This document shows positions 1-9,443 of a DNA stretch of 64,000 bases, in pieces (positions within the stretch are counted from its first letter, which is position 1; each line of letters starts with the position of its first letter). A program made the position numbers and the translations under genes. Under the pieces are notes generated by a model that saw nothing but the letters and a program-made list of their open reading frames with translations, searched no databases and was not told the origin of the DNA. Source of the stretch: Pseudomonadota bacterium (GTDB taxonomy: Bacteria > Pseudomonadota > Gammaproteobacteria > Burkholderiales > Chitinibacteraceae); contig JAGTRM010000009.1 in NCBI GenBank assembly GCA_018261735.1, positions 45,920 to 109,919 of the forward strand. Direction: 5' to 3'.

Positions 1-236
1 ATACCCGTCCCAAGCCATGCTAAACCCTTGCCGCACGCGCCGGCCCCCTGGGCGCCGACTCCCGGCGACATCCGGCGAAAGCGCACTTTTCACGCTTGAT
101 TCGGGTCAAATTCGTCCAATAATTCGTGGTAATTCACGGGCGTAGCAGGTAGAGTCGCGCCCGACCTGATGGCGCGCCTGTCTCGCGCTGCGTCACCACC
201 ATTTACAACCAACACACGAATCTACAGGGAGTACTC
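1..236 (+). other. Upstream region of the first gene
   Basis: No gene is visible here. The last bases carry a good ribosome binding site (AGGGAG, about 6 nt before the ATG at 237). A short dyad CGTG-N6-CACG lies near 125-140, but I could not connect it to a named regulator, and no convincing -35/-10 pair stands out. Confidence 0.4.
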
Positions 237-812
237 ATGTCTCACCCGACTGGCGCCCTCGCCAACCCCGCACCGCTTGGCCTGCTTGGCTTCGGCATGA
301 CCACCATTCTGCTGAATCTGCACAACGCCGGTTTCTTTCCGCTGACCAGCATGATCCTGGCCATGGGCATTTTCTACGGTGGCATCGCACAAGTGATCGC
401 TGGCGTGCAGGAATGGAAAATGGGCAACACTTTCGGCGCAACCGCGTTCACTTCGTACGGTTTCTTCTGGCTGACCCTGGTCGGCCTGATCGCGCTGCCG
501 AAGATGGGTTTTGCCGCCGACAACGGCACCTCGATGGCCGCCTACCTCGGCATTTGGGGCGTGTTCACCCTGTTCATGTTCATCGGCACACTGAAGCTGA
601 GCCGCACCCTGCAGGTGATCTTCGGTTCGCTCGTGGTGCTCTTCTTCCTGCTGGCCATTGAAAAGGCCACCGGTAACGAAGAACTGGCCCGCATCGCCGG
701 TTTCGAAGGCATCTTCTGCGGCGCTTCCGCCTTCTACTGCGCCGTGGCCCAGATCCTGAACGAAATCTACGGCCGCACCGTGCTGCCGCTGGGTGCTCCG
801 GCAGCCAAGTAA
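237..812 (+). CDS. satP: Acetate uptake transporter, GPR1/FUN34/YaaH (SatP) family
   Basis: Small integral membrane protein of 191 aa, expected to carry acetate (and succinate in characterised members) across the inner membrane. The family signature [18 protein letters not shown] starts at residue 10, just before the first of six hydrophobic segments. The length matches bacterial SatP (about 190 aa). It is monocistronic: a strong terminator follows directly and the cold-shock genes beyond it face the other way. AGGGAG precedes the ATG. The family call is secure. The exact substrate is inferred from family knowledge. Confidence 0.93.
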   Translation: MSHPTGALANPAPLGLLGFGMTTILLNLHNAGFFPLTSMILAMGIFYGGIAQVIAGVQEWKMGNTFGATAFTSYGFFWLTLVGLIALPKMGFAADNGTSMAAYLGIWGVFTLFMFIGTLKLSRTLQVIFGSLVVLFFLLAIEKATGNEELARIAGFEGIFCGASAFYCAVAQILNEIYGRTVLPLGAPAAK

Positions 813-830
813 TCAGCTCCGGCTCCAACG

Positions 831-861
831 AAAAAGGCAGACGAAAGTCTGCCTTTTTCTT
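831..861 (+). terminator. Intrinsic terminator after satP
   Basis: A perfect 12-bp stem (AAAAAGGCAGAC pairing with GTCTGCCTTTTT) closes on a GAAA tetraloop and runs into a T-rich tail. It lies 19 nt after the satP stop. Confidence 0.95.
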
Positions 862-979
862 TACCCATCCCCTCGAACACGCAACACCCTGCCCGACCGA
901 TCAATCCGGGAAGTACCGGGATAGCGATGCCAGTCTGCATGCATCATCTTGAAGCAGGCATGGTCAAACATGCACCAAC

Positions 980-1008
980 AAAAAAACCCGCCGAAGCGGG
1001 TTTTTTTT
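980..1008. terminator. Terminator of the promoter-distal cold-shock gene
   Basis: The hairpin AAAAAACCCGC-CGAA-GCGGGTTTTTT has A/T runs on both sides, so it can work in either direction. It lies just past the stop of the minus-strand cold-shock gene that ends at 1023, which is its obvious client. Confidence 0.93.
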
Positions 1009-1022
1009 GCACAACCTGGGGA

Positions 1023-1226
1023 TTAAGCAGCTTGAATGTTCGAAGCTTGCTTGCCCTTTTGACCGGTGGTGACTTCGAAGGAGACGCGTTGGCCTTCCTT
1101 CAGAGTCTTGAAACCGGGCATGTTGATTGCGGAGAAGTGAGCGAACAGATCTTCGCCGCCTTCGTCCGGAGTGATAAAGCCAAAACCCTTGGAATCATTG
1201 AACCACTTAACGGTGCCGAGAGACAT
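1023..1226 (-). CDS. CspA-family cold-shock protein (copy 1)
   Basis: A single cold-shock domain of 67 aa, an RNA/ssDNA-binding OB fold that melts mRNA structure. RNP1 is KGFGFI and RNP2 is the DLFAHF variant. I start at [10 protein letters not shown] (ATG at 1226) because AGGA lies about 8 nt upstream and the family begins there; the longer open frame reaches into the hairpin of the neighbouring gene. It differs from the second copy at only three positions (S2/A, E/D and V/I near residues 51-52). Each copy has its own terminator and a separate leader, so they are probably transcribed independently. Confidence 0.95.
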   Translation of the reverse strand: MSLGTVKWFNDSKGFGFITPDEGGEDLFAHFSAINMPGFKTLKEGQRVSFEVTTGQKGKQASNIQAA

Positions 1227-1301
1227 TCTTGAATTTCCTATCAAAAAATATTTTTCAGGCAAACAGCATAGTTTTTTGAATATGCCGATTCGCCCAGTTT
1301 G

Positions 1302-1335
1302 CAAAAACCCGCACTAACTTGCGTCGGTGCGGGTT
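1302..1335 (-). terminator. Terminator between the two cold-shock genes
   Basis: A 9-bp stem AACCCGCAC/GTGCGGGTT (1306-1314 with 1327-1335) is followed on the minus strand by a U run at 1307-1303. It lies 11 nt after the stop of the upstream cold-shock gene and separates the two copies transcriptionally. Confidence 0.9.
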
Positions 1336-1346
1336 ATTTACGAGGA

Positions 1347-1550
1347 TCAGGCTGCCTGGATGTTCGAGGCTTGCTTGCCCTTTTGGCCGGTCGTGATATC
1401 GAAGGAGACGCGTTGGCCTTCCTTCAAAGTCTTGAAACCTGGCATGTTGATTGCAGAGAAGTGAGCGAACAGATCTTCGCCGCCTTCATCAGGAGTAATG
1501 AAACCAAAACCTTTGGAGTCGTTGAACCACTTTACAGTACCGAGTGCCAT
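1347..1550 (-). CDS. CspA-family cold-shock protein (copy 2)
   Basis: 67 aa, starting [10 protein letters not shown], with the same RNP1 (KGFGFI) and RNP2-like DLFAHF motifs as its tandem neighbour and 64 of 67 residues shared. TAGGAATA precedes the ATG. It is preceded by about 250 nt of non-coding DNA shared with clpS. A 5-bp hairpin ACCTC-AAC-GAGGT sits in the leader at 1582-1594. Structured leaders are typical of this family, but thermoregulation of this copy is only inferred. Confidence 0.95.
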   Translation of the reverse strand: MALGTVKWFNDSKGFGFITPDEGGEDLFAHFSAINMPGFKTLKEGQRVSFDITTGQKGKQASNIQAA

Positions 1551-1806
1551 TGCTGGATATTCCTATTTCGATAAACAAAAAACCTCAACGAGGTACGCTG
1601 GGTTTGATAGTACAAGACAAGCAAAACGGCAAGACCGGTACTGCGTGAAACTTGACATCAAACTCTGAAAAATGGTTTTACGCGAGTTATGCGGTACTGG
1701 TCAAGCGAAAGTGGTTATGTTGCACCAAACTGTTACAAATTTGCTCACTTGAAAAGCAGGGCTGCTGGACCAAAATGAAATCTGAAGCAGTTAAAACGGA
1801 AAGGCA
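1551..1806. promoter_or_regulatory. Divergent leader region between the cold-shock gene and clpS
   Basis: 256 bp without a gene. On the minus strand a -10-like TACTAT (complement of 1607-1612) would give a leader of about 50 nt for the cold-shock gene, but its -35 partner is poor. On the plus strand a TTGACA at about 1651 has no matching -10 at 16-18 nt. The promoters are therefore not assigned with confidence. Confidence 0.3.
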
Positions 1807-2118
1807 ATGGCAATCAAGCATCAACAGGAAACGGATCTGGCGCAACAAACGATCCGTAGCGAGCCCCCGGCCATGTGGCGAGTCGTGCTGTTGAACGACG
1901 ATTTCACTCCCATGGATTTTGTAACAACGGTGCTCCAGACTTTTTTCGCAATGGACTATGAACGTGCAACGCAAATCATGCTCAAAATCCATACAGAGGG
2001 CCGTGGCATCTGTGGCGTATTCCCCAAGGATGTCGCCGCAACCAAGGTTTCCGAGGTGACCCGCTTCGCCCGGCAACACCAGCATCCGCTGCAATGCATC
2101 ATGGAGGTACAGCAATGA
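1807..2118 (+). CDS. clpS: ClpS, adaptor of the ClpAP protease
   Basis: 103 aa. ClpS delivers N-degron substrates to ClpAP and blocks SsrA-substrate binding to ClpA. The N-degron pocket residues are visible: the NDD of [12 protein letters not shown] and the histidine of LKIHTEGRG. Its flexible N-terminal tail is of normal length. The stop overlaps the clpA start in ATGA, the usual clpS-clpA arrangement, so the two are translationally coupled. GGAAAGG provides the ribosome binding site. Confidence 0.97.
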   Translation: MAIKHQQETDLAQQTIRSEPPAMWRVVLLNDDFTPMDFVTTVLQTFFAMDYERATQIMLKIHTEGRGICGVFPKDVAATKVSEVTRFARQHQHPLQCIMEVQQ

Positions 2119-4382
2119 TTGCCCAGGAACTCGAAGTCAGCCTGCACATGGCTTTCATGGAGGCGCGCCAGAAGCGCCACGAATACATCACTGTCGAGCA
2201 TTTGCTGCTCGCGCTGACGGACAACCCGTCGGCGAGCGAGGTACTGCGTGCCTGCGGCTCCAATCTGGATGAGCTGCGCCGGCTGTTGACCGAGTTCGTC
2301 AACGAGCATACGCCGATCGTTTCCGGTTCAAATGAAGTGGAAACCCAACCGACCATCGGCTTCCAGCGCGTGATTCAGCGCGCCATCCTGCATGTGCAAT
2401 CGTCGGGCAAGAAGGAAGTCACCGGCGCCAATGTACTGGTCGCCATTTTCGGCGAGAAGGATAGCCATGCGGTGTATTACCTGCACCAGCAAGGCATCAC
2501 CCGGCTGGATGTGGTGAACTTCATCGCCCACGGCATCGCCAAGAGCAATGGCACAGCCCAGCCGCCCAAACCGGAATCGCACGAAGAACACGACCAGGAA
2601 AGCGCCACCACTAGCGGCGGCGCCCTGGAAAACTTCACGCAGAACCTTAACCACCTGGCATTGAGCGGCCGGATCGACCCCTTGATCGGCCGGGAAGCCG
2701 AGCTGGAACGGGTGATCCAGACCCTTTGCCGCCGCCGCAAGAACAACCCCCTGCTGGTCGGCGAGGCCGGCGTGGGCAAGACCGCCATTGCCGAAGGGCT
2801 GGCGCGCCGCATTGTCGAAGGCGAAGTGCCGGATATTCTGTCCGATGCCACGGTTTACGCACTCGACATGGGCGCATTGCTCGCCGGCACCAAGTATCGC
2901 GGCGATTTCGAGCAGCGTCTGAAAGCCGTGATCAAGCAGTTGACCGATGAGCCGGGCGCAATCATGTTCATCGACGAGATCCACACCCTCGTCGGCGCCG
3001 GTGCTGCTTCGGGCGGCACGCTCGATGCCTCGAACCTGTTGAAGCCGGCACTTTCCAACGGCGCGTTGAAGTGCATTGGCGCCACCACGTATAACGAATA
3101 CCGCGGCATCTTCGACAAGGACAACGCGCTGTCACGCCGTTTCCAGAAGATCGACGTTGCCGAACCGACCATCGAGCAGACTGTTGAAATCCTCAAGGGC
3201 CTGAAGGACAAGTTCGAGCAGCACCACAGCGTGAAATACACGGCGGCGGCGCTGACCGCTGCGGCGGAGCTGTCGGCCAAGTTCATCAATGACCGCCACC
3301 TGCCGGACAAAGCCATCGACGTGATCGACGAAGCCGGCGCTGCACAGAAGATTCTGCCCAAGTCGAAGCAGAAGAAAACCATCAACAAGCACGAGATCGA
3401 AGAGATCATTGCCAAGATTGCGCGCATTCCGCCGAAGAATGTCTCGGCCGATGACCGCAACTCGCTCAAGACGCTCGATTCCGATCTCAAGCATGTGGTG
3501 TTCGGTCAGGATCCGGCCATTGATGCCTTGGCATCGGCGATCAAGATGGCGCGCTCGGGACTGGGCAATCCGCAGAAGCCGATCGGCAACTTCCTGTTCA
3601 GCGGCCCGACCGGGGTGGGCAAGACCGAAGTCGCCCGGCAACTGGCCTACACGCTGGGCATCGAGCTGATCCGCTTCGATATGTCCGAATACATGGAACG
3701 CCACGCAGTGAGCCGCCTGATCGGCGCCCCGCCCGGTTATGTCGGCTTCGAGCAGGGCGGCTTGCTGACCGAGGCGATCACCAAGCATCCGTATTCGGTA
3801 TTGCTGCTCGACGAAATCGAGAAAGCGCATCCGGACATCTACAGCGTGCTGCTGCAAATCATGGATCACGGCACGCTGACCGACAACAACGGGCGCAAGG
3901 CCGATTTCCGCAACGTGATCATCATCATGACCACCAATGCCGGCGCAGAATCGCTGAATCGAGCAGTCATCGGCTTTACTGCGAAGAAGGAAAGCGGCGA
4001 CGAGATGCAGGAAATCAAACGCCTGTTCACGCCGGAATTCCGCAACCGACTGGATGCCACGATCTCGTTTGCCCCGCTCACGCCGCAGGTCATCCTGCAG
4101 GTTGTGGACAAGTTCCTGCTGCAACTGGAAATCCAGCTGCAAGAGAAGAAAGTGGAAGCCCACTTCACTCCGGAACTGAAGGCCTGGCTGGCAGAGAAAG
4201 GCTTCGACCCGCAGATGGGCGCCCGTCCGATGGCGCGCCTGATTCAGGACACCATCCGCAAGGTGCTGGCCGACGAGCTGCTGTTCGGCAAGCTGGCCAA
4301 CGGCGGCGAGGTCACCATCGATATCGACGACCACGGCAAGGCCAGGCTGTCGTTCCCGGAAAAAACAACGCAACCGGCCTAG
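2115..4382 (+). CDS. clpA: ClpA, AAA+ unfoldase subunit of ClpAP
   Basis: 755 aa, two-ring AAA+ unfoldase that feeds ClpP. The double N-domain spans residues 1-145. D1 has Walker A GEAGVGKT at about 216 and Walker [12 protein letters not shown]2 has Walker A GPTGVGKT at 497-504, then [10 protein letters not shown]. The start is the ATG at 2115, which overlaps the clpS stop and follows a GAGGT ribosome binding site; an upstream in-frame ATG at 2094 lies inside clpS and is unlikely. No long middle domain is present between the rings, which separates it from ClpB. A terminator follows. Confidence 0.97.
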   Translation: MIAQELEVSLHMAFMEARQKRHEYITVEHLLLALTDNPSASEVLRACGSNLDELRRLLTEFVNEHTPIVSGSNEVETQPTIGFQRVIQRAILHVQSSGKKEVTGANVLVAIFGEKDSHAVYYLHQQGITRLDVVNFIAHGIAKSNGTAQPPKPESHEEHDQESATTSGGALENFTQNLNHLALSGRIDPLIGREAELERVIQTLCRRRKNNPLLVGEAGVGKTAIAEGLARRIVEGEVPDILSDATVYALDMGALLAGTKYRGDFEQRLKAVIKQLTDEPGAIMFIDEIHTLVGAGAASGGTLDASNLLKPALSNGALKCIGATTYNEYRGIFDKDNALSRRFQKIDVAEPTIEQTVEILKGLKDKFEQHHSVKYTAAALTAAAELSAKFINDRHLPDKAIDVIDEAGAAQKILPKSKQKKTINKHEIEEIIAKIARIPPKNVSADDRNSLKTLDSDLKHVVFGQDPAIDALASAIKMARSGLGNPQKPIGNFLFSGPTGVGKTEVARQLAYTLGIELIRFDMSEYMERHAVSRLIGAPPGYVGFEQGGLLTEAITKHPYSVLLLDEIEKAHPDIYSVLLQIMDHGTLTDNNGRKADFRNVIIIMTTNAGAESLNRAVIGFTAKKESGDEMQEIKRLFTPEFRNRLDATISFAPLTPQVILQVVDKFLLQLEIQLQEKKVEAHFTPELKAWLAEKGFDPQMGARPMARLIQDTIRKVLADELLFGKLANGGEVTIDIDDHGKARLSFPEKTTQPA

Positions 4383-4410
4383 TACACACCATCCTCAAGC
4401 TTCCTCCTCT

Positions 4411-4443
4411 CGGCACAGCTCTCCAGGCTGTGCCGTTTTTTTT
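4411..4443 (+). terminator. Intrinsic terminator after clpA
   Basis: A 9-bp stem CGGCACAGC/GCTGTGCCG is followed by eight T, 28 nt after the clpA stop. Confidence 0.95.
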
Positions 4444-4479
4444 GCGGCCTTGCTGAAATACCGTGAACAATGCCTAAGC

Positions 4480-4493
4480 TTGATGTCAGTCAA
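4480..4493 (+). promoter_or_regulatory. FNR-like site upstream of the cyd operon
   Basis: The sequence TTGAT-GTCA-GTCAA matches the FNR consensus TTGAT-N4-ATCAA at nine of ten informative positions. It lies about 80 bp before the cydP start. The nearest -10-like box, TACAAT at 4527-4532, would put the site centre near -53, which is not one of the canonical FNR spacings. Oxygen control of a bd oxidase operon fits; the promoter assignment is tentative. Confidence 0.5.
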
Positions 4494-4562
4494 CTAATAC
4501 CAAAGTCGTATCGGGTTCCGTCCGACTACAATGAGCACAAATACGCAACAAGAAGCATTTTC

Positions 4563-4784
4563 ATGTCGGCATTCAAAAAACCTGTCGGGAAAAAATTCCA
4601 CAAGGAAATCGGCTGGATTTTGCTGATCAAGCTCGTCCTGATCATCGCCATCCGCATGATTTTTTTCAGCCATCCCCTGCCCAAACCGGACCGCATGGAC
4701 CTCACCGCTGCCCACTTGCTCGGTGCCACTGCCTCTGCACCCCATTCGTCTTTAACTGAAAACCGGAGGTCTTATGATCAGTGA
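4563..4784 (+). CDS. cydP: CydP-like small membrane protein of the cytochrome bd operon
   Basis: 73 aa from the ATG at 4563 ([18 protein letters not shown]). It has a basic amphipathic N-terminus, one hydrophobic segment ([20 protein letters not shown]) and a polar tail. It resembles the small proteins encoded just upstream of cydA in beta/gammaproteobacteria and named CydP. Its end overlaps the cydA start by 11 nt, so the two are coupled. The open frame extends to 4470, but that part overlaps the FNR-like site and the likely -10 and is unlikely to be translated. The role in oxidase assembly or stability is inferred. Confidence 0.75.
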   Translation: MSAFKKPVGKKFHKEIGWILLIKLVLIIAIRMIFFSHPLPKPDRMDLTAAHLLGATASAPHSSLTENRRSYDQ

Positions 4785-6330
4785 ATCCCTGGTCGATCTG
4801 TCACGGCTGCAGTTTGCCGTTACAGCCCTGTACCATTTCTTGTTTGTCCCGCTCACCCTCGGACTGGCCTGGATTCTGGTCATCATGGAAATGGTCTACG
4901 TGATGACCGGCAAGGAAATCTACCGTGACATGGTGAAGTTCTGGGGCAAGCTGTTCGGTATCAACTTTGCACTGGGCGTGACTACCGGCATCACGCTGGA
5001 ATTCCAGTTCGGAACCAACTGGGCCTATTACTCGCATTACGTGGGCGACATTTTTGGCGCACCACTGGCCATCGAAGGCTTGCTTGCATTCTTCCTGGAA
5101 TCGACCTTCATCGGGCTGTTTTTCTTTGGCTGGCAGCGGCTGTCCAAGGTGGGGCACCTGATCGCCACCTTCCTGATGGCGCTCGGCTCCAACCTCTCTG
5201 CCCTGTTGATCCTGGTCGCCAACGGCTGGATGCAGGACCCGGTCGGCGCAGAATTCAACTTCCAGACCATGCGCATGGAGATGACGGATTTCTGGGCCGT
5301 GCTGTTCAACCCGACAGCGCAGGCCAAGTTCGTGCATACCCTGTCGGCAGGCTACGTGACCGGCGCCGTGTTTGTGCTGGGCATCTCGGCCTGGTACCTG
5401 CTCAAGGGACGCGACAAACCGTTCGCCCTGCGCTCATTCCGGATCGCGGCGGCATTCGGTTTCGCTTCGGCGTTGTCGGTGATCGTGCTGGGCGATGAAT
5501 CAGGCTATACCGTGACCGAATCGCAGCAATCCAAGCTCGCCGCCATGGAAGCCATGTGGGAAACCGAACCGGCTCCGGCCGGGCTGACCCTGTTCGCGCT
5601 GCCCGACCAAGCCGCCCGCACCAATCACTATGAAATCAAGATTCCCTATGTAATGGGCATTATCGGCACCCGCACGCTCAGCACGGAAATTCCGGGCATC
5701 AATGACATCATCGCCATGAACCGTGCCCGGATCGAGAAAGGCCAGAAAGCGGTGATCGCCCTGGAAGCCCTGCGCCGCGATCCGAAAGACCCAACGGTCA
5801 AGGCAGTGTTTGACCAGTACAAATCCGATCTGGGATTCGGCCTGCTGCTGAAGAAATATGTGGCCGATGTGCGCCAGGCCACGCCGGAGATGATGGACAA
5901 GGCCGCCGAAGACACCATCCCGAAAGTCGCGCCGATGTTCTGGAGCTTCCGCCTGATGGTGGCGCTGGGTGTCGGCTTCCTGCTGCTGTTCAGCTGGGCA
6001 TTCTGGGCCAGTGCGCGCAACCGCATCGAGAACAACCGCTGGCTGCTGAAAACCGCCATCTGGTTCATCCCTGCCCCGTGGATTGCCTGCGAGCTGGGTT
6101 GGGTTGTGGCGGAATATGGTCGCCAGCCCTGGACGATCTACGGCGTACTGCCGACGCACCTTTCCACCTCGACACTGTCAGTGGGCAGCATCGTCTTCTC
6201 GCTGGGTGGCTTTATCGTGTTCTACACCGGCTTGCTGATCGCGGAAATGTACCTGATGTTCAAGTACGCACGCCTCGGCCCGAGCTCGTTGGGCACCGGC
6301 AAGTACCACCTCGAACAGCAAGGAGCCTGA
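4774..6330 (+). CDS. cydA: Cytochrome bd ubiquinol oxidase subunit I
   Basis: 518 aa, inner-membrane quinol oxidase subunit that binds haems b558, b595 and d and oxidises quinol at high oxygen affinity. The proximal haem histidine lies in [14 protein letters not shown] (His21). The quinol loop starts at [13 protein letters not shown] and is of the long type, with the extra stretch running to APMFWSFR, as in E. coli CydA (522 aa). The ribosome binding site GGAGG lies 6 nt before the ATG. First large gene of the cydP-A-B-X operon. Confidence 0.98.
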   Translation: MISESLVDLSRLQFAVTALYHFLFVPLTLGLAWILVIMEMVYVMTGKEIYRDMVKFWGKLFGINFALGVTTGITLEFQFGTNWAYYSHYVGDIFGAPLAIEGLLAFFLESTFIGLFFFGWQRLSKVGHLIATFLMALGSNLSALLILVANGWMQDPVGAEFNFQTMRMEMTDFWAVLFNPTAQAKFVHTLSAGYVTGAVFVLGISAWYLLKGRDKPFALRSFRIAAAFGFASALSVIVLGDESGYTVTESQQSKLAAMEAMWETEPAPAGLTLFALPDQAARTNHYEIKIPYVMGIIGTRTLSTEIPGINDIIAMNRARIEKGQKAVIALEALRRDPKDPTVKAVFDQYKSDLGFGLLLKKYVADVRQATPEMMDKAAEDTIPKVAPMFWSFRLMVALGVGFLLLFSWAFWASARNRIENNRWLLKTAIWFIPAPWIACELGWVVAEYGRQPWTIYGVLPTHLSTSTLSVGSIVFSLGGFIVFYTGLLIAEMYLMFKYARLGPSSLGTGKYHLEQQGA

Positions 6331-6332
6331 AC

Positions 6333-7469
6333 ATGGATTACGCAACCCTGAAATTCATCTGGTGGCTGCTGGTCGGCGCACTGCTGATCGGCTTCGCGAT
6401 CATGGACGGCCATGACATGGGCGTCGGCGCGCTGCTGCCCTTTGTCGGCAAGAACGATACCGAACGCCGGGTGATGATCAACAGCATCGCCCCGCACTGG
6501 GAAGGCAACCAGGTCTGGTTCGTGACCGCCGGCGGCGCCATTTTCGCAGCCTGGCCGTTCGTTTATGCCACGGCGTTTTCCGGCTTTTACTTCGCCATGC
6601 TGGCCGTGCTGTGGGCGCTGTTTTTCCGCCCGGTCGGCTTTGATTACCGCAGCAAGGTGGCAGACCCGCGCTGGCGCAGCTTCTGGGACTGGGGCCTGTT
6701 TGTCGGCGGCGCCGTGCCGCCGGTCATCTTCGGCGTGGCCTTCGGCAACCTGTTCCTGGGCGTGCCGTTCCAGTTCGACGACACGCTGCGCGTGACCTAC
6801 ACCGGCAGTTTCTTCGGCCTGCTCACGCCATTCCCGCTGTTGTGCGGCGTGGTGAGCCTGGCCATGTTGGTGACGCAGGGCGCGCATTATCTGATGCTTC
6901 GCACCGACGGCGATGTGGCACAACGCTCGCGCAAGGCGGCCATTGCGTTCAACCTGATTCTGGCCGCGACCTTCGCGCTAGCCGGAGCCTGGCTGGCCTA
7001 TGGCATTCCCGGCTATGCGATCACGAGCGGCGGACTGCCCGGCGCGCCCTCCGATCCGCTGGCCAAAGAGGTTGTTCAGCAGACCGGTGAGTGGCTTGCC
7101 AACTACTCGCGCTATCCCGCGACCCTGCTGCTGCCGGCGCTGGCTTTCGCCAGCATCGCCATCGGGCTGATCGCAGCAATCAAGAACAAGGGCGGTATTG
7201 CGTTCATTGCCAGCAGCCTGACCTGCACCGGCATCATCGGCACAGCCGGCGCATCGCTGTTTCCGTTCGTACTGCCCTCATCCAGCCACCCGCAAAGCAG
7301 CCTGACTGCCTGGGATGCCACCTCCAGCCACTTCACCCTCGGCATCATGCTGGGCGTGGTCATCCTCTTCCTGCCGCTGGTCGTGATCTACACCAGCTGG
7401 GCCTACCGGGTGATGCGCGGCAAGGTCACGGGCACATTCATTGAACAAAACAGCAAGTCGGTTTATTGA
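6333..7469 (+). CDS. cydB: Cytochrome bd ubiquinol oxidase subunit II
   Basis: 378 aa, the haem-free partner of CydA, close to the 379 aa of E. coli CydB. The conserved [20 protein letters not shown] follows the first membrane segment, and [20 protein letters not shown] is typical of the family. The start is the ATG two bases after the cydA stop, with AAGGAG just upstream; the longer frame runs back into cydA and is spurious. About eight to nine hydrophobic segments. Confidence 0.98.
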   Translation: MDYATLKFIWWLLVGALLIGFAIMDGHDMGVGALLPFVGKNDTERRVMINSIAPHWEGNQVWFVTAGGAIFAAWPFVYATAFSGFYFAMLAVLWALFFRPVGFDYRSKVADPRWRSFWDWGLFVGGAVPPVIFGVAFGNLFLGVPFQFDDTLRVTYTGSFFGLLTPFPLLCGVVSLAMLVTQGAHYLMLRTDGDVAQRSRKAAIAFNLILAATFALAGAWLAYGIPGYAITSGGLPGAPSDPLAKEVVQQTGEWLANYSRYPATLLLPALAFASIAIGLIAAIKNKGGIAFIASSLTCTGIIGTAGASLFPFVLPSSSHPQSSLTAWDATSSHFTLGIMLGVVILFLPLVVIYTSWAYRVMRGKVTGTFIEQNSKSVY

Positions 7470-7499
7470 AAACGCGGCTTGGCACAACTGGAGAAAATC

Positions 7500-7622
7500 A
7501 TGTGGTACTTCACCTGGATACTGGGTTTAACCGCGGCCCTGCTGCTCGCGGCAATGAATGCAATGTGGTACGAGGCGCAGGAAAACAATAAAGAAAACAA
7601 CGGGAAACACCCCATCCCCTGA
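7500..7622 (+). CDS. cydX: CydX, small subunit of cytochrome bd oxidase
   Basis: 40 aa, MWYFTWILGLTAALLLAAMN followed by AMWYEAQENN and a polar tail. This is the single-helix CydX/YbgT subunit that stabilises the haems of CydAB. The N-terminal MWYFTWILG and the WYE of the second half are the family hallmarks. It lies 30 nt after cydB, with GGAG upstream of the ATG. It is short enough to be missed by length-filtered gene finding. Confidence 0.95.
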   Translation: MWYFTWILGLTAALLLAAMNAMWYEAQENNKENNGKHPIP

Positions 7623-7648
7623 AGGAGGCCGTACTTTTCCACTCACGC

Positions 7649-7673
7649 GAGCAGGGCCGTTCAGGCTCTGCTC
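7649..7673. repeat. Inverted repeat between cydX and the convergent DUF2325 gene
   Basis: A 10-bp stem GAGCAGGGCC/GGCTCTGCTC with one G-T pair lies in the short gap between convergent genes. It has no T run on either strand, so an intrinsic terminator is possible but not demonstrated. Confidence 0.4.
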
Positions 7674-7699
7674 GCCGGACTGCACCGCAGCTATCGCGC

Positions 7700-8926
7700 T
7701 CACGAATCAGGCAGCACCTGCGGGTCAACCGCGCCTTGCATGGGACGGAACAGGGTATTGAGCCCGCCAAGGAAAGCGCTCACGCTCGGTTTTTTGGCAT
7801 AGAAACACGGCTTGCCGGTTTTCTTGCACAGATCCTTTACCAGCCAATAGGCATTATGGTTGATGCAACCGGCCTGACAGATCACGGCATCGGCACAAGA
7901 TATATTCGATTCCAGCCGGTGAAAGCTCTCCTCCACACCGCCATCGTGGTGTACGAATTTCCCGCCGAGGCGTTCCACCATGCCGCGATAGATATCGATG
8001 GCCCCGGTGCGCCCGCCCACGCACAGCACGCAACGGCCGGCCAGATCGGCATTTTTCCCCGGCACACAGGGGATCTGAACAGCATTCGCCAGCAACACCC
8101 CGCGCAACTCGTCTTCCAGCCGGGCATTTTCCTTGCGCGATTCCGCGAGTTCTGCGGCCAATTCGGTCTGGCATGCGGCCTGCTCGCGCAAGCGTGCTTC
8201 GCTTTGCAACAGCCTTTGTTGCGCCAGCGCCAGATCATGCAGCAGCCTGGCGGGATGCCCGGCATTTTCTGCCATACTCTTCAGGCGCTGCACCTCTGCC
8301 CCCAGGCGCAGGATCTCTTCATTGCGCCCTTGCAGTTGCTTCACCAAGCTATCGACCGTTCCGGCATTTTCTGCGCGAAATGCGGTAAAGCGTTGCTGCA
8401 TGGTGGCCAGCTCTTCGGCCAGCTGCAGATTTTCCTGCTCCAGCGCTTGCATCTGCTTTTGTTCGCGCCGCTGTGCACTGCCCAGCTGATGTTGCAGCAT
8501 GTGAATATCGGCATATACCTGCTGGTTCAGCACAGCATCGCATTGTGGATGCGTCCAGACAGCCCAGAGCGCACCACGCACCTGCGTGCCATGCAATGCC
8601 TCGCGCCAGAGCGCCAGCAGCTGATCCGGTGTCTTGGCCGTGCGAAAGCGCTTCAGGGCCAGGACGTAACGTTTTTCCAGTTCCCGTTGCAGCTGTTCGG
8701 CAAACGGCGTGCGCTTCTCACACAGTCGGACCGCCGTGACATGCACCTCGTAATCGCTGGTTTTCCCGGGAAGATTCACTGCCCGCCCCAGCAAACGGCG
8801 TAATTCGCTCACCTCGAAACACACCCCGACCAGCGGGCAGTAGCACTTCTCGTCCAGCTCCCACAAACGCTTGCGGCGCGAAGAGGCGGGGAGTTTTTCC
8901 GGACAAGCGCCCGTCAGGCCGCACAT
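7700..8926 (-). CDS. DUF2325 coiled-coil protein of unknown function
   Basis: 408 aa. The N-terminus is cysteine-rich (MCGLTGACPEK, then CYCPLVGVC near residues 28-36) and could bind metal. Residues ~140-290 form a long Gln/Glu/Leu-rich coiled coil. The C-terminal ~100 residues are a DUF2325 domain, Rossmann-like, with CVGGRTGAIDIYRGM, HHDGG and a further CxxxxCINHN-type stretch. I start at the ATG at 8926; the longer frame overlaps the gene before it almost entirely. It overlaps the 91-aa gene upstream by 13 nt, so they form a two-gene unit facing away from feo behind Fur-like sites. The biochemical role is unknown; a link to iron is inferred from position. Confidence 0.8.
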   Translation of the reverse strand: MCGLTGACPEKLPASSRRKRLWELDEKCYCPLVGVCFEVSELRRLLGRAVNLPGKTSDYEVHVTAVRLCEKRTPFAEQLQRELEKRYVLALKRFRTAKTPDQLLALWREALHGTQVRGALWAVWTHPQCDAVLNQQVYADIHMLQHQLGSAQRREQKQMQALEQENLQLAEELATMQQRFTAFRAENAGTVDSLVKQLQGRNEEILRLGAEVQRLKSMAENAGHPARLLHDLALAQQRLLQSEARLREQAACQTELAAELAESRKENARLEDELRGVLLANAVQIPCVPGKNADLAGRCVLCVGGRTGAIDIYRGMVERLGGKFVHHDGGVEESFHRLESNISCADAVICQAGCINHNAYWLVKDLCKKTGKPCFYAKKPSVSAFLGGLNTLFRPMQGAVDPQVLPDS

Positions 8927-9189
8927 AAGGTCATTCCTGCCCGAAAATTGCTGGTCGCAGGCGCCGGCGCTTGCTGCCAGTCGTCGCGCAGACATTCGCA
9001 CAACTCGCGAAACTCCGACGGCAAACTCTCGTCCGCACTCAACAGGGTCAACCATGCCGCCAGCATGCGAACCGTGCGCGGATTGATCTCGCGCTGCCTG
9101 CCCGCCAGCAAACCGCCATGCATCTGGAACAGCAACTCGCCCAGGACATCAAAAACCGGCGCAGCCACGACATGATGGGATGCAGTCAT
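8914..9189 (-). CDS. Unknown 91-aa protein in the divergent iron locus
   Basis: I do not recognise this family. 91 aa, no signal peptide or membrane segment, mostly helical in appearance, with His-His at residues 5-6 and ECLRDDWQ in the second half. The ATG at 9189 has GGAG 6 nt upstream; the GTG four codons earlier would contain that ribosome binding site and is less likely. Its end overlaps the DUF2325 gene by 13 nt. It starts about 20 bp from a Fur-box-like dyad, so it is probably expressed under iron limitation together with DUF2325. Confidence 0.7.
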   Translation of the reverse strand: MTASHHVVAAPVFDVLGELLFQMHGGLLAGRQREINPRTVRMLAAWLTLLSADESLPSEFRELCECLRDDWQQAPAPATSNFRAGMTLCAA

Positions 9190-9206
9190 GATAAACTCCA
9201 CTTAAC

Positions 9207-9221
9207 TGAGAATGCTTCTCA
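9207..9221 (-). promoter_or_regulatory. Fur-box-like dyad before the 91-aa/DUF2325 unit
   Basis: The perfect 6-3-6 dyad TGAGAA-TGC-TTCTCA agrees with the 7-1-7 Fur consensus TGATAATNATTATCA at 11 of 14 positions. It lies 17 bp upstream of the minus-strand start at 9189, where a repressor would block transcription. Confidence 0.65.
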
Positions 9222-9336
9222 TTTAATATTCATCAACCAGGCCTGTCAAGCGCATTGTGGCAATGCATCAATTTCAAATTCTTGAAAAATTGATCCACAT
9301 CACATGCACGGCAATGCGCGGATTACACGCCGTAAC

Positions 9337-9355
9337 GATATTGATTATCATTCTG
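9337..9355 (+). promoter_or_regulatory. Fur box upstream of feoA
   Basis: GATATTGATTATCATTCTG matches the 19-bp Fur consensus GATAATGATAATCATTATC at 15 positions. It lies about 90 bp before the feoA start and is the expected site for iron-dependent repression of feo. Confidence 0.75.
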
Positions 9356-9443
9356 ATTAATTTCTATTACCGCGCAGGCAAAGAACTTGCTTGAGCCATG
9401 TACAAACAACACCGGGCACCGCCCGTCAGGGAGATCCAGACTC

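Noticed and set aside
1645..1700. TTGACA at about 1651 as the clpS promoter
   Set aside because: No acceptable -10 lies 16-18 bp downstream.
7700..9055. GTG/ATG-extended start of the DUF2325 protein at 9055
   Set aside because: It would overlap most of the 91-aa gene, which has its own ribosome binding site. The ATG at 8926 gives a normal short overlap.
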